Shown here: piece by piece, positions 1-5,721 of the stretch
How the letters are laid out: each line of letters opens with the position of its first letter
Numbering within the stretch: position 1 is the first letter of the stretch
NCBI GenBank assembly: GCA_023228185.1
Contig: JALOBQ010000020.1
Location: 1 to 11,813 of the forward strand
Source of the DNA: Candidatus Omnitrophota bacterium
GTDB taxonomy: Bacteria > Omnitrophota > Gorgyraeia > Gygaellales > Profunditerraquicolaceae
Length of the DNA: 11,813 nt
Reading direction: 5' to 3'
Notes under the pieces: model-generated
The model's input: only the letters and a program-made list of their open reading frames with translations
What the model was told of the DNA's origin: nothing
Database searches by the model: none
Made by a program: the position numbers and the translations under genes

Positions 1-465
1 ATTTTGATTCAATATGATTTTATCCGCTCCAACTAATTTAAGGGTTTGTTTGATTTTAGATCCAGCGGGGACGCGGAAATCCAGTTTAGTAAAGCCCCAA
101 AGGTCTACTAAAGGGCCAACCGTGATATCAAAAGCCTGATCAGTTTTTCGCGAGAATTCTTTAGCAAGTTCAATGATCTTAAAAACCTCGTTAGATGCGC
201 TAATTTTTCCTGAACGATTAAGCCGGGCAACCTGGCTGTCTTCTTTATATTTACTAAGTAAATTTTCCAGCCTGGTTACTTCCTGGAAAACTATATTTGC
301 CGCCCGCTTATCCGGAGAAACGACCTCAAAAAAAGTGCCCATTAAAACGCGGCTATCGCGGTAAAATTTTTGTTCCCGGTAGATCTGTGCGATCAGCAAA
401 GTAACCGCCCAGCCGGCTAAAAGAATGATTACAAGATAAAGGCGTATTTTTTTATTGTAAGCCAT
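1..465 (-). CDS. apbE: ApbE-family FAD:protein FMN transferase, N-terminal 155 residues (3' end beyond the window)
   Basis: ApbE proteins move FMN from FAD onto a Ser/Thr of target proteins such as Rnf/Nqr subunits and FMN-binding-domain proteins, on the outer side of the cytoplasmic membrane. The frame opens at ATG 465 and stays open to base 1. Visible signs are a basic start (MAYNKKIR), a hydrophobic segment at about residues 8-27, the conserved LMGTFFEV block (41-48), a helix with RLENLLSKY, and the family hallmark FDITVGPLVDLWGF (112-125). The hydrophobic segment has no lipobox Cys, so it looks like a signal anchor or an ordinary signal peptide, not the lipoprotein signal seen in many ApbEs. 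The flavin/Mg-binding C-terminal half lies outside the window. The start is 27 bases after the panE stop and has no recognisable SD; an alternative start is not evident. Family assignment is firm; the substrate is unknown. Confidence 0.9.
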   Translation of the reverse strand, partial: MAYNKKIRLYLVIILLAGWAVTLLIAQIYREQKFYRDSRVLMGTFFEVVSPDKRAANIVFQEVTRLENLLSKYKEDSQVARLNRSGKISASNEVFKIIELAKEFSRKTDQAFDITVGPLVDLWGFTKLDFRVPAGSKIKQTLKLVGADKIILNQN

Positions 466-477
466 GATTTTATAAAA

Positions 478-502
478 TAAGTTTATTTGAGATTATTGGT
501 TA
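478..502 (-). repeat. AT-rich motif before apbE, also found before hisS
   Basis: On the plus strand this reads TAAGTTTATT, then TGAG, then ATTATTGGTTA. The same two blocks, separated by CT instead of TGAG, occur at 8350-8372 directly before hisS. Here the motif overlaps the panE stop codon and ends 12 bases before the apbE ATG. Both downstream genes lack an SD. Function is unknown; chance similarity of AT-rich sequence is possible. Confidence 0.35.
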
Positions 503-1419
503 TTTTCCGCGTAACTGGCTTCTTTTGATTTAATTAAATTAACCAATAGTGTGTTAACCGGCACTGGAATGGATAGCTCCTGGCCTAAACGCACAATTAC
601 TCCGTTAATATAATCAATTTCCGTGTGTTTTTTCCTTAGGACGTCCTGCAGCATACTGGAAAAATTTTCGGCCGTAGCTTCACAAACTGCCTCAACTTTT
701 GCCAATGGGTCATCATAGATCAACTTAATGCGTTTTCTTTTAACTATACGCACAGCTTCCGTAACTGACTCGCGTAATATTTTTTTGCTTGCTTCTATTT
801 CGATAAGTTTACCGCTCGGCAGGCCGGTTAAAGCGGAAAGCGCGTTGATGCCAACGTTAATAATTAATTTTGACCAAAGTAATCCTTTGATATCACGCGA
901 CATCTTTGTGGAAAAACCCGCTTTATTAAGAATTTCGCGGATTGAGCGCATTTCCACGGGGGTTTTACCGTCAATCATACCGATAACTGTTTCGCCTTTT
1001 CCAGTGTGGCGGATCTTTCCGGTATCCAGCCATATCGCTGCTTCGCTGGTTGAACCTCCGATAACTTTATCTTCTCCCAGAAGTTCAGCGATCACTTCAA
1101 TATTGCCGATGCCGTTTTGCAAAGTAAGGATCTTTGAATTTTTTGTAATCGCCGGTTTTAACTGAATAATCGCCTGTTTAGTATGAAATGATTTTACGCA
1201 GATAATCGCTAAATCTACTAAACCGATCTCCTGGATGTTCGCGCTTGCTTTTATTGGGATTTTTGTTGTTGTTGAGCCTTCAACAAGAATGCCGTTCTGA
1301 TTAAGTGCGCGCGCGCTTTGAGCGTTTTTATCCAAGATCCAGATTTCTTCTTTGGTTTTTACCAGTCCAGCGGCGAATAAACAACCCATTGCTCCTGAGC
1401 CAACGATAACAATTTTCAT
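493..1419 (-). CDS. panE: 2-dehydropantoate 2-reductase (ketopantoate reductase family)
   Basis: The enzyme reduces 2-dehydropantoate to pantoate with NADPH, the second step toward pantothenate and CoA. The 308-residue length fits the family. An N-terminal Rossmann motif GSGAMGC (7-13) binds NADPH. It is followed by CVKSFHT (74-80), QNGIGN (101-106) and HTGKGET (138-144). The second domain has WSKLIINVGINALSAL (182-197), with K184 as the expected catalytic lysine, and SSMLQDV...RKKHTEIDYING (254-273), with E267 as the likely substrate-contacting acid. The start is fixed by a strong SD, AGGAGG at 1424-1429, four bases before ATG. It follows the palindromic repeat array and precedes apbE by 27 bases. 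The ApbA/PanE family includes paralogues with other substrates, so the exact substrate is inferred; panB and panC are not in the window. Confidence 0.92.
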   Translation of the reverse strand: MKIVIVGSGAMGCLFAAGLVKTKEEIWILDKNAQSARALNQNGILVEGSTTTKIPIKASANIQEIGLVDLAIICVKSFHTKQAIIQLKPAITKNSKILTLQNGIGNIEVIAELLGEDKVIGGSTSEAAIWLDTGKIRHTGKGETVIGMIDGKTPVEMRSIREILNKAGFSTKMSRDIKGLLWSKLIINVGINALSALTGLPSGKLIEIEASKKILRESVTEAVRIVKRKRIKLIYDDPLAKVEAVCEATAENFSSMLQDVLRKKHTEIDYINGVIVRLGQELSIPVPVNTLLVNLIKSKEASYAENNQ

Positions 1420-1423
1420 TCCG

Positions 1424-1429
1424 CCTCCT
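1424..1429 (-). promoter_or_regulatory. Ribosome binding site of panE abutting a strong hairpin
   Basis: The minus strand reads AGGAGG CGGA ATG, a near-perfect SD at short spacing (4 bases). The 3' arm of the 11-bp inverted repeat at 1431-1465 ends one base before the SD begins. Folding of the leader RNA could therefore expose or hinder this site; the effect is inferred. Confidence 0.75.
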
Positions 1430-1430
1430 C

Positions 1431-1465
1431 ATTTTTCCCCTGCCTCCGGCGCTTAGGGGAAAAAT
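1431..1465. repeat. Best inverted repeat of the array, 11-bp stem
   Basis: ATTTTTCCCCT (1431-1441) and AGGGGAAAAAT (1455-1465) are perfect inverted copies around a 13-base loop that contains a small GCC-TCC-GGC inner hairpin. In the panE leader RNA this is the last structure before the SD. It is not a standard intrinsic terminator for minus-strand transcription, because the stem is followed by GAGGAGG and not by a U-tract. Confidence 0.8.
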
Positions 1466-1674
1466 GACCCCGAGCTCCGCGAGGGGAACTGTTATTTCCC
1501 CTGCCTCTTTCCCCTGCCTCCGGCGCTTAGGGGAAAAATGACCCCGAGCTCCGCGAGGGGAACTGTTATTTCCCCTGCCTCCGGCGCTTAGGGGAAAAAT
1601 GACCCCGAGCTCCGCGAGGGGAACTGTTATTTCCCCTGCCTCTTTCCCCTGCCTCCGGCGCTTAGGGGAAAAAT
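1431..1674. repeat. Tandem palindromic repeat array between recO and panE
   Basis: A 23-base palindrome-like core starts with CCCCTGCC and ends with GCTTAGGGG. It occurs four times without a mismatch, at 1437-1459, 1511-1533, 1572-1594 and 1646-1668. Cores are joined by a second block holding CCCCGAGCTCCGCGAGGGG. Repeat steps are 74, 61 and 74 bases; the 74-base steps carry an extra 13 bases (CCCCTGCCTCTTT). Bases 1572-1674 repeat 1437-1539 exactly, so a 135-bp period is also present. The whole array is bounded by an 11-bp inverted repeat, ATTTTTCCCCT at 1431-1441 and AGGGGAAAAAT at 1664-1674. C4 and G4 blocks alternate throughout, so neighbouring blocks can pair in several mutually exclusive hairpins. 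It is more GC-rich than the genes around it. It fills nearly all the 269-base recO-panE spacer. No frame stays open through it. It resembles REP/BIME-type or MITE-like intergenic elements in style, but I recognise no named family. Confidence 0.95.
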
Positions 1675-1688
1675 TTATAAGTATTTTA

Positions 1689-2441
1689 TCAAACAGCTAC
1701 AGCGAGTTTATTAATTACTTTCTGTGATTTTAATTCTTTTCCTAAATGAAAATTTAAGAATGAATTTAAAATGACATCAAGTTCTTTTTTAATTTCCGGG
1801 TTCATTCCTAAATTCAAGCCGGAACGGAAATCATTTTTCTCAATATGCAAAATCGTCGCGATTGTCCCTCTGAATATGGAACGGCTGGATAGATCTTTGT
1901 GGCAACAGTTTGCGCAAAGCAATCCGCCGTGGCTCATGCTAAATTTTGATTGGGCCATTATTTTAGAAGAGCAGCAGATACAGGAATCAAAATGCGGTTT
2001 AAAACCGCTTAAAGCGAGCATTTTAATTTTAAAAATTGTGGCGATCTTTGAAGGGTTGTAATTAGTTTCCAGCTCTTTTAAACAGTTAAGCGCCAGTGCG
2101 TATACTTCCTCATTTTTGTCCTCAGCTTGCATCACAGTCGCTACCAGCTCCATCATAAAACTGGCAAGGACTGTTTTTTCGATACTCTGCCTGATTTGCG
2201 TAAAATTCTGCAGCTTATCCGCTTGGCTGACTAAATGCAGCGAGGAGTTCTTACGGTAAAAAACAATTTCATTGGCCGAGAATAACTCTAGATTAGAAGC
2301 AAATTTAGAAGGTTCGGTGCGGATGCCTTTAAGCAGGCCGCTGAGCTTTCCAAATTCTAAAGAATAAAAATCAACAATTAAGGAAGTCTCCCGGAAGTCG
2401 CGTTTTCTTAATACTAAAGCCTGAGCTTTTTCAATGGACAT
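1689..2441 (-). CDS. recO: DNA repair protein RecO
   Basis: RecO works with RecR (and RecF) to load RecA onto SSB-coated single-stranded DNA in the RecF repair pathway, and anneals complementary strands. The 250-residue length is typical. The N-terminal OB-fold is visible at about 1-80 (KAQALVLRKRDFRETSLIVD; GKLSGLLKGIR). A helical domain follows, with a zinc-finger-like cysteine set: CICC at 154-157 and CANCC at 176-180. The start overlaps the end of ybeY by 11 bases, and a weak AGGCAG precedes it, pointing to translational coupling. It is the last gene of the tight operon. A phoH-pgpH-ybeY-...-recO order is known in other bacteria, including Bacillus, where further genes lie between ybeY and recO; those are absent here. 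RecO diverges fast, but fold cues, cysteines and synteny agree. Confidence 0.9.
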   Translation of the reverse strand: MSIEKAQALVLRKRDFRETSLIVDFYSLEFGKLSGLLKGIRTEPSKFASNLELFSANEIVFYRKNSSLHLVSQADKLQNFTQIRQSIEKTVLASFMMELVATVMQAEDKNEEVYALALNCLKELETNYNPSKIATIFKIKMLALSGFKPHFDSCICCSSKIMAQSKFSMSHGGLLCANCCHKDLSSRSIFRGTIATILHIEKNDFRSGLNLGMNPEIKKELDVILNSFLNFHLGKELKSQKVINKLAVAV

Positions 2442-2856
2442 ATTTATTTTCTGCCTGGCGCATTAAAATTTCTTTTTGTTTATTATTATCGTCATATCCT
2501 AAAAGATGCAGAATACCGTGCGCGACGTAGAGCCGCGTTTCATAATCGGGCGTGGTTTTAAAATTTTTCGAGTTTTTTACGGCAGTTTGCGTTGAAATGA
2601 TCACATCAGCCTGGAGCTTATTCTTTAAATCGCTATTCTCAAAAGCTAAAACATCCGTGGCGTTATTTTTGCCTAAGAAACGCCAATTCAGGTTTTTTAT
2701 GCAGCAGTCATCCACAAAACAGATATTTATCGCGATATTTTGTTTGTTTTTAGCCTCAAACTTGATGATCTGGCAAGCAAGTTTTCTGATCTCTTCAGGC
2801 CTGATCATCAGCCTTGATTGACGGTTGATTACATCAATCTTTAAAGATTTTTTCAT
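2431..2856 (-). CDS. ybeY: YbeY, rRNA maturation / ribosome quality-control metalloprotein
   Basis: YbeY is a single-domain zinc protein needed in many bacteria for 16S rRNA 3'-end maturation and ribosome quality control. It is described as an endoribonuclease and partners the PhoH-like protein YbeZ. The 141-residue length is normal. Conserved blocks are LNWRF (56-60), NATDVLAF (65-72) and DVIIS (84-88). The signature HGILHLLGYDD occupies 113-123, followed by a tail with an MRQAE segment. The family usually has H-x3-H-x5-H. Here H113 and H117 are kept but the third ligand position is D123. Asp can bind zinc, so activity is not excluded. The ATG is 5 bases after the pgpH stop and lacks a clear SD, so reinitiation is likely. 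The gene overlaps recO by 11 bases. Confidence 0.93.
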   Translation of the reverse strand: MKKSLKIDVINRQSRLMIRPEEIRKLACQIIKFEAKNKQNIAINICFVDDCCIKNLNWRFLGKNNATDVLAFENSDLKNKLQADVIISTQTAVKNSKNFKTTPDYETRLYVAHGILHLLGYDDNNKQKEILMRQAENKYVH

Positions 2857-2861
2857 AATTA

Positions 2862-4211
2862 TTAGCTTTTGCCGTTTTTAGAGTTTGCTTGTTGCTCTTG
2901 GTTTTCCTGGTAGGCTATCCGGCTGTGGTAAATACCGCCTAAAATTTTGATAAACACGCCGGAGATTTTTTCAATGTCCTTTAATGTTAATTCGCATTCA
3001 TCAAGTTGTCCATCGATAAATTTATTATTTATTATCCTGTGGACTAAATCTTCGATTTTAGACGGGGTTGGTTCTTTTAATGTGCGGGTTGCCGCTTCCA
3101 CGGAATCCGCCAGTAAAACGATCGCGGTTTCTTTGGAGTTAGGTTTTGGCCCGGGGTAACGAAAACCGTCTTCTGTGACTTCCTGGTCTTCTTCCTTGCC
3201 TTCTAAAGCGCGGCGATAAAAATAATAAACCAGGCTCTTACCGTGGTGTTGTTGGATAAAATTCCAGAGCATCGGGCTTAATCTGTATTTTTTAGCCAGT
3301 TCAATGCCTTCTTTGACGTGGTTCATAATCACCAGTTTACTAATCGTTGGGGTAAGCGCGTCGTGAACGTTAGTTTGAATATCCTGATTCTCAATGAAAT
3401 ATTCCGGCTTATGCAATTTTCCAATATCGTGATAATAAGCTCCGATACGGGCAAGCAGAGCGTTCGCGCCGACAGCATTGCAGGCAGTCTCGGAAAGATT
3501 GCCGACAATTAGGCTATGATGATATGTCCCCGGGGCTTCCATAACCAGCCGTTGCAGTAGTGGCTGATGCGTATCGGCTAATTCTAATAAGCTGATATTG
3601 GTTACTGTCTGCAGTAAATATTCAAATACCGGAAGCACGCCCAAAACGATTATGCCGGATAATAGGCCGGTGATCAAAATGGTTACATACCTTTGAGGCT
3701 GGCTGAAAACAAAACTTTCCAGTAAAATTAAAGTAACTAATTGCAATATTCCGGAGATCAGCCCGGCGTGGATTATCGTGCTCCTTCTGCGGGCTCCTTT
3801 TAGCGCGAGGATCGCCGCAATCGAAGAGATAAAAAAGATCAAGAACGCTTTGAATGGTTCTGTTGTTAAAGAAGCCAGCGTTACGGAGTTGGCTAAAGAT
3901 AAGAAAAATGGGATCTCAACACTGTTAAAAAGCAAAGCCGCCAACATCGGCACGATTAGGATGGGCAGGCAATAAAAGTTAAAACCCGCTTTCAGAATAA
4001 AGTAACCGATCGCAAATTCAGTTAAAAGCAGGAAACTTATCTGCGTGAAATCATAATTTTTAAAATTTGGGGTGCTGAACGTAAAAAGCAAATAAAGCGC
4101 GGTAAGAAAAACAGGAATTACCGGGTTTAAATGCGCGGCAAAACTGAATAAAAAGACAAAAACGATCAGCAATATGGATTTGATGCTATTTTTGTTGAGC
4201 ATTCTTTTCAT
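2862..4211 (-). CDS. pgpH: PgpH/YqfF-like membrane HD-domain phosphodiesterase, short form
   Basis: PgpH-type proteins hydrolyse the second messenger c-di-AMP to pApA with a cytoplasmic HD domain anchored by a 7-helix membrane domain. About eight hydrophobic segments are visible (roughly 11-27, 29-47, 58-76, 79-97, 99-116, 119-139, 147-170, 176-200). The HD domain follows: PGTYHHS (227-233), YYHDIGK (259-265), NHV with H298, QQHH (320-323), and LADSVEAATR (367-376) with D369. These supply the usual metal ligands, H232, H261/D262, H298, H322/H323 and D369. The end, DGQLDECELTLKDIEKI, is also family-typical. Length is 449 residues against about 700 for full PgpH, because the large extracellular domain between the first helix and the 7-helix bundle is missing. 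The start overlaps phoH by 26 bases. GAGG lies 3 bases before the first ATG, and a second in-frame ATG at 4202 (Met4) is an alternative start. The nucleotide substrate is inferred from family and synteny. Confidence 0.88.
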   Translation of the reverse strand: MKRMLNKNSIKSILLIVFVFLFSFAAHLNPVIPVFLTALYLLFTFSTPNFKNYDFTQISFLLLTEFAIGYFILKAGFNFYCLPILIVPMLAALLFNSVEIPFFLSLANSVTLASLTTEPFKAFLIFFISSIAAILALKGARRRSTIIHAGLISGILQLVTLILLESFVFSQPQRYVTILITGLLSGIIVLGVLPVFEYLLQTVTNISLLELADTHQPLLQRLVMEAPGTYHHSLIVGNLSETACNAVGANALLARIGAYYHDIGKLHKPEYFIENQDIQTNVHDALTPTISKLVIMNHVKEGIELAKKYRLSPMLWNFIQQHHGKSLVYYFYRRALEGKEEDQEVTEDGFRYPGPKPNSKETAIVLLADSVEAATRTLKEPTPSKIEDLVHRIINNKFIDGQLDECELTLKDIEKISGVFIKILGGIYHSRIAYQENQEQQANSKNGKS

Positions 4212-5148
4212 AAGCCTCGATGATTTTTTGCACTAAAGAATGGCGCACTACGTCAAAACCGGTAAAATAAACAAATTTTATCTCTTCCACGCTGCTTAAA
4301 ATATCTTTTGCCTGTAATAATCCCAAGGGTTTTCCGTTAGGTAAGTCGCTTTGGGTCATATCGCCGGTAATCACGGCTTTGGAATTAAACCCTAAGCGGG
4401 TAAGGAACATTTTCATTTGTTCGGCGGTGCAATTTTGGGCTTCGTCCAGAATTACAAAAGCGTCGTTTAACGTGCGCCCCCGCATATAGGCAAGCGGAGC
4501 TACTTCGATGATGCCGGATTGGAGGTATCTTTCGATACGCTCAGTTTCCATCATATCGTACAGCGCGTCATAAAGAGGCCGCAAATAGGGAGATATTTTT
4601 TCGTTCATATCGCCAGGTAAAAAACCCAGCGATTCTCCTGCTTCAATTGCCGGCCGGGTGAGAATAATTCTGCGTACCTGTTCTTTTTTTAAGGCTTCTA
4701 CGGCCGCTGCCATAGCCAGGTAAGTTTTTCCCGTGCCTGCGGGGCCAACGCCAAAAACGATATCGTGTTTGGCAATCGCCTCTACATACTGGCGCTGGCC
4801 TTCAGTTTTTGGCCCGATCTGCCTGCTTGACTGGCTGCGGTTTAATCCTGTTTGCAACGGCTGAATGCCGTTTGCATGGATCTCTCCTGATTTTTTAAAA
4901 TTAGCGATCAGATAAAAAAGATCGGTTTTGCCGATTTTTTCGCCGCCCTGGCGTAAAGCATCAAGCAGGTAATTGATCAATTCTCCGGCTTTTTTAACGT
5001 TTACGCTTGTGCCGCTGATTTTTAAGTGCCCGCCGCGCAAAGTGAGTTTTACTTTAAACTCCCGCTGGATGCTTTTGATATTTACATCGTGCAGGCCAAA
5101 AAGTTCTTGGGCTTCCTGATGCGATTGGAACTTAATGATTTTATCCAT
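4186..5148 (-). CDS. phoH: PhoH-like ATPase (YbeZ)
   Basis: PhoH/YbeZ proteins are cytoplasmic P-loop NTPases of helicase-like fold, linked to RNA metabolism and partners of YbeY. The 320-residue length is normal. An N-terminal KH-like region (about 1-65) precedes the ATPase domain. That domain shows Walker A GPAGTGKT (135-142), the family block TRPAIEAGESLGFLPGD (164-180), YMRGRTLND (221-229), Walker B FVILDEAQN (231-239) and sensor-like TGDMTQSDLP (261-270). The ATG lies 6 bases after the lipoprotein stop. The nearest SD-like GAGGA is about 20 bases upstream inside that gene, so coupling is likely. The 3' end overlaps pgpH by 26 bases. Linkage to pgpH and ybeY is a conserved bacterial arrangement and supports the YbeZ assignment over distant PhoH paralogues. 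Confidence 0.95.
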   Translation of the reverse strand: MDKIIKFQSHQEAQELFGLHDVNIKSIQREFKVKLTLRGGHLKISGTSVNVKKAGELINYLLDALRQGGEKIGKTDLFYLIANFKKSGEIHANGIQPLQTGLNRSQSSRQIGPKTEGQRQYVEAIAKHDIVFGVGPAGTGKTYLAMAAAVEALKKEQVRRIILTRPAIEAGESLGFLPGDMNEKISPYLRPLYDALYDMMETERIERYLQSGIIEVAPLAYMRGRTLNDAFVILDEAQNCTAEQMKMFLTRLGFNSKAVITGDMTQSDLPNGKPLGLLQAKDILSSVEEIKFVYFTGFDVVRHSLVQKIIEAYEKNAQQK

Positions 5149-5154
5149 AAAAAG

Positions 5155-5721
5155 TTACTTTAAGTTTTCCTCAACCGGCTTGACGCTTTCTTCGACTGAA
5201 GCGGCGCTTGATTCAATAGCTACGGCGTCAGATTCAACAGGGATATTCAATACTTGTCCGGGGTATACTTTATCCGGGCCTTTTAAAGTATCTTTATTGG
5301 CGTCGTAAATTTTCATCCAATTACGAGTAGTTTTAAAATATTTCATCGATATTTTCTGCAGTGTGTCGTTTTTCTGCACGGTATATTTTTCAAAAGAGCC
5401 GCCGCTCACAGGCGCTTCTTCAATTGCATTGTTTGAAACCATCGTTGTTTCTTCGCCTAAATTAATTGGCGCGTTTGGAGGGCATCCAACGGGTGTTTTT
5501 TTCTGAAAACCTAATTCAATTTCCACGACCCGCGTAGTGCGCGTAGTTTTCTTTCCTTCTAATGAACTCTCCGGGGCTTTACCAGCCAGGTAACCACGGT
5601 TACCTTCGGATAAGTTTTGGTCCACCCTGTCACGGGTAAGCGTATAGGTCCTGGCTACGCAACCAGAAAGCGCCAATGTGCTGATTAATACAAAAGTTCC
5701 CGCTAAGCTAAGCTTTTTCAT
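5155..5721 (-). CDS. LysM-domain lipoprotein
   Basis: This is a predicted peptidoglycan-binding lipoprotein of 188 residues. The N-terminus MKKLSLAG...LALSGC is a lipoprotein signal peptide with lipobox LSGC, making C21 the lipidated residue. A polar linker follows (TRDRVDQ...GNRGYL at 29-45; TTRTTRVVEIEL at 59-70), with a second Cys at 80 of unknown role. The LysM domain lies at about 113-161 (YTVQKNDTLQKIS ... YPGQVLNIP). The C-terminal tail (162-188) is rich in Ser, Glu and Val. I chose ATG 5721 because it begins the signal peptide, overlaps the aspS stop as ATGA, and has GGGAGG nine bases upstream (5731-5736). The same frame extends upstream to an ATG at 5808 but would add a 29-residue basic stretch that destroys the signal peptide. 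Exact function is unknown; it may tether or organise the cell wall. Its place between aspS and phoH is unusual to me. Confidence 0.88.
   Translation of the reverse strand: MKKLSLAGTFVLISTLALSGCVARTYTLTRDRVDQNLSEGNRGYLAGKAPESSLEGKKTTRTTRVVEIELGFQKKTPVGCPPNAPINLGEETTMVSNNAIEEAPVSGGSFEKYTVQKNDTLQKISMKYFKTTRNWMKIYDANKDTLKGPDKVYPGQVLNIPVESDAVAIESSAASVEESVKPVEENLK

Noticed and set aside
728..1165. Plus-strand open frame of 145 codons inside panE
   Set aside because: It is antisense to a well-conserved gene, has no SD and no recognisable domain. The other plus-strand frames in the window are rejected for the same reasons.
1430..1432. Upstream ORF start overlapping panE, with AGGGGAAAA before an ATG
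   Set aside because: It is out of frame with panE, encodes about 34 unremarkable residues and its apparent SD is just part of the repeat unit.
1437..1668. G-quadruplex formed by the repeated G4 tracts
   Set aside because: On the plus strand the G4 tracts are about 27-47 bases apart, too far for a stable quadruplex; on the minus strand only isolated pairs are close together. Hairpins are the simpler reading.
1431..1674. CRISPR array
   Set aside because: The stretches between repeated cores are themselves identical to one another, the step size alternates between 61 and 74 bases, and no cas gene is nearby.
1431..1674. Intrinsic terminator(s) for the recO operon
   Set aside because: The stems are not followed by a T-run on the minus strand; the strongest one is followed by the panE SD.
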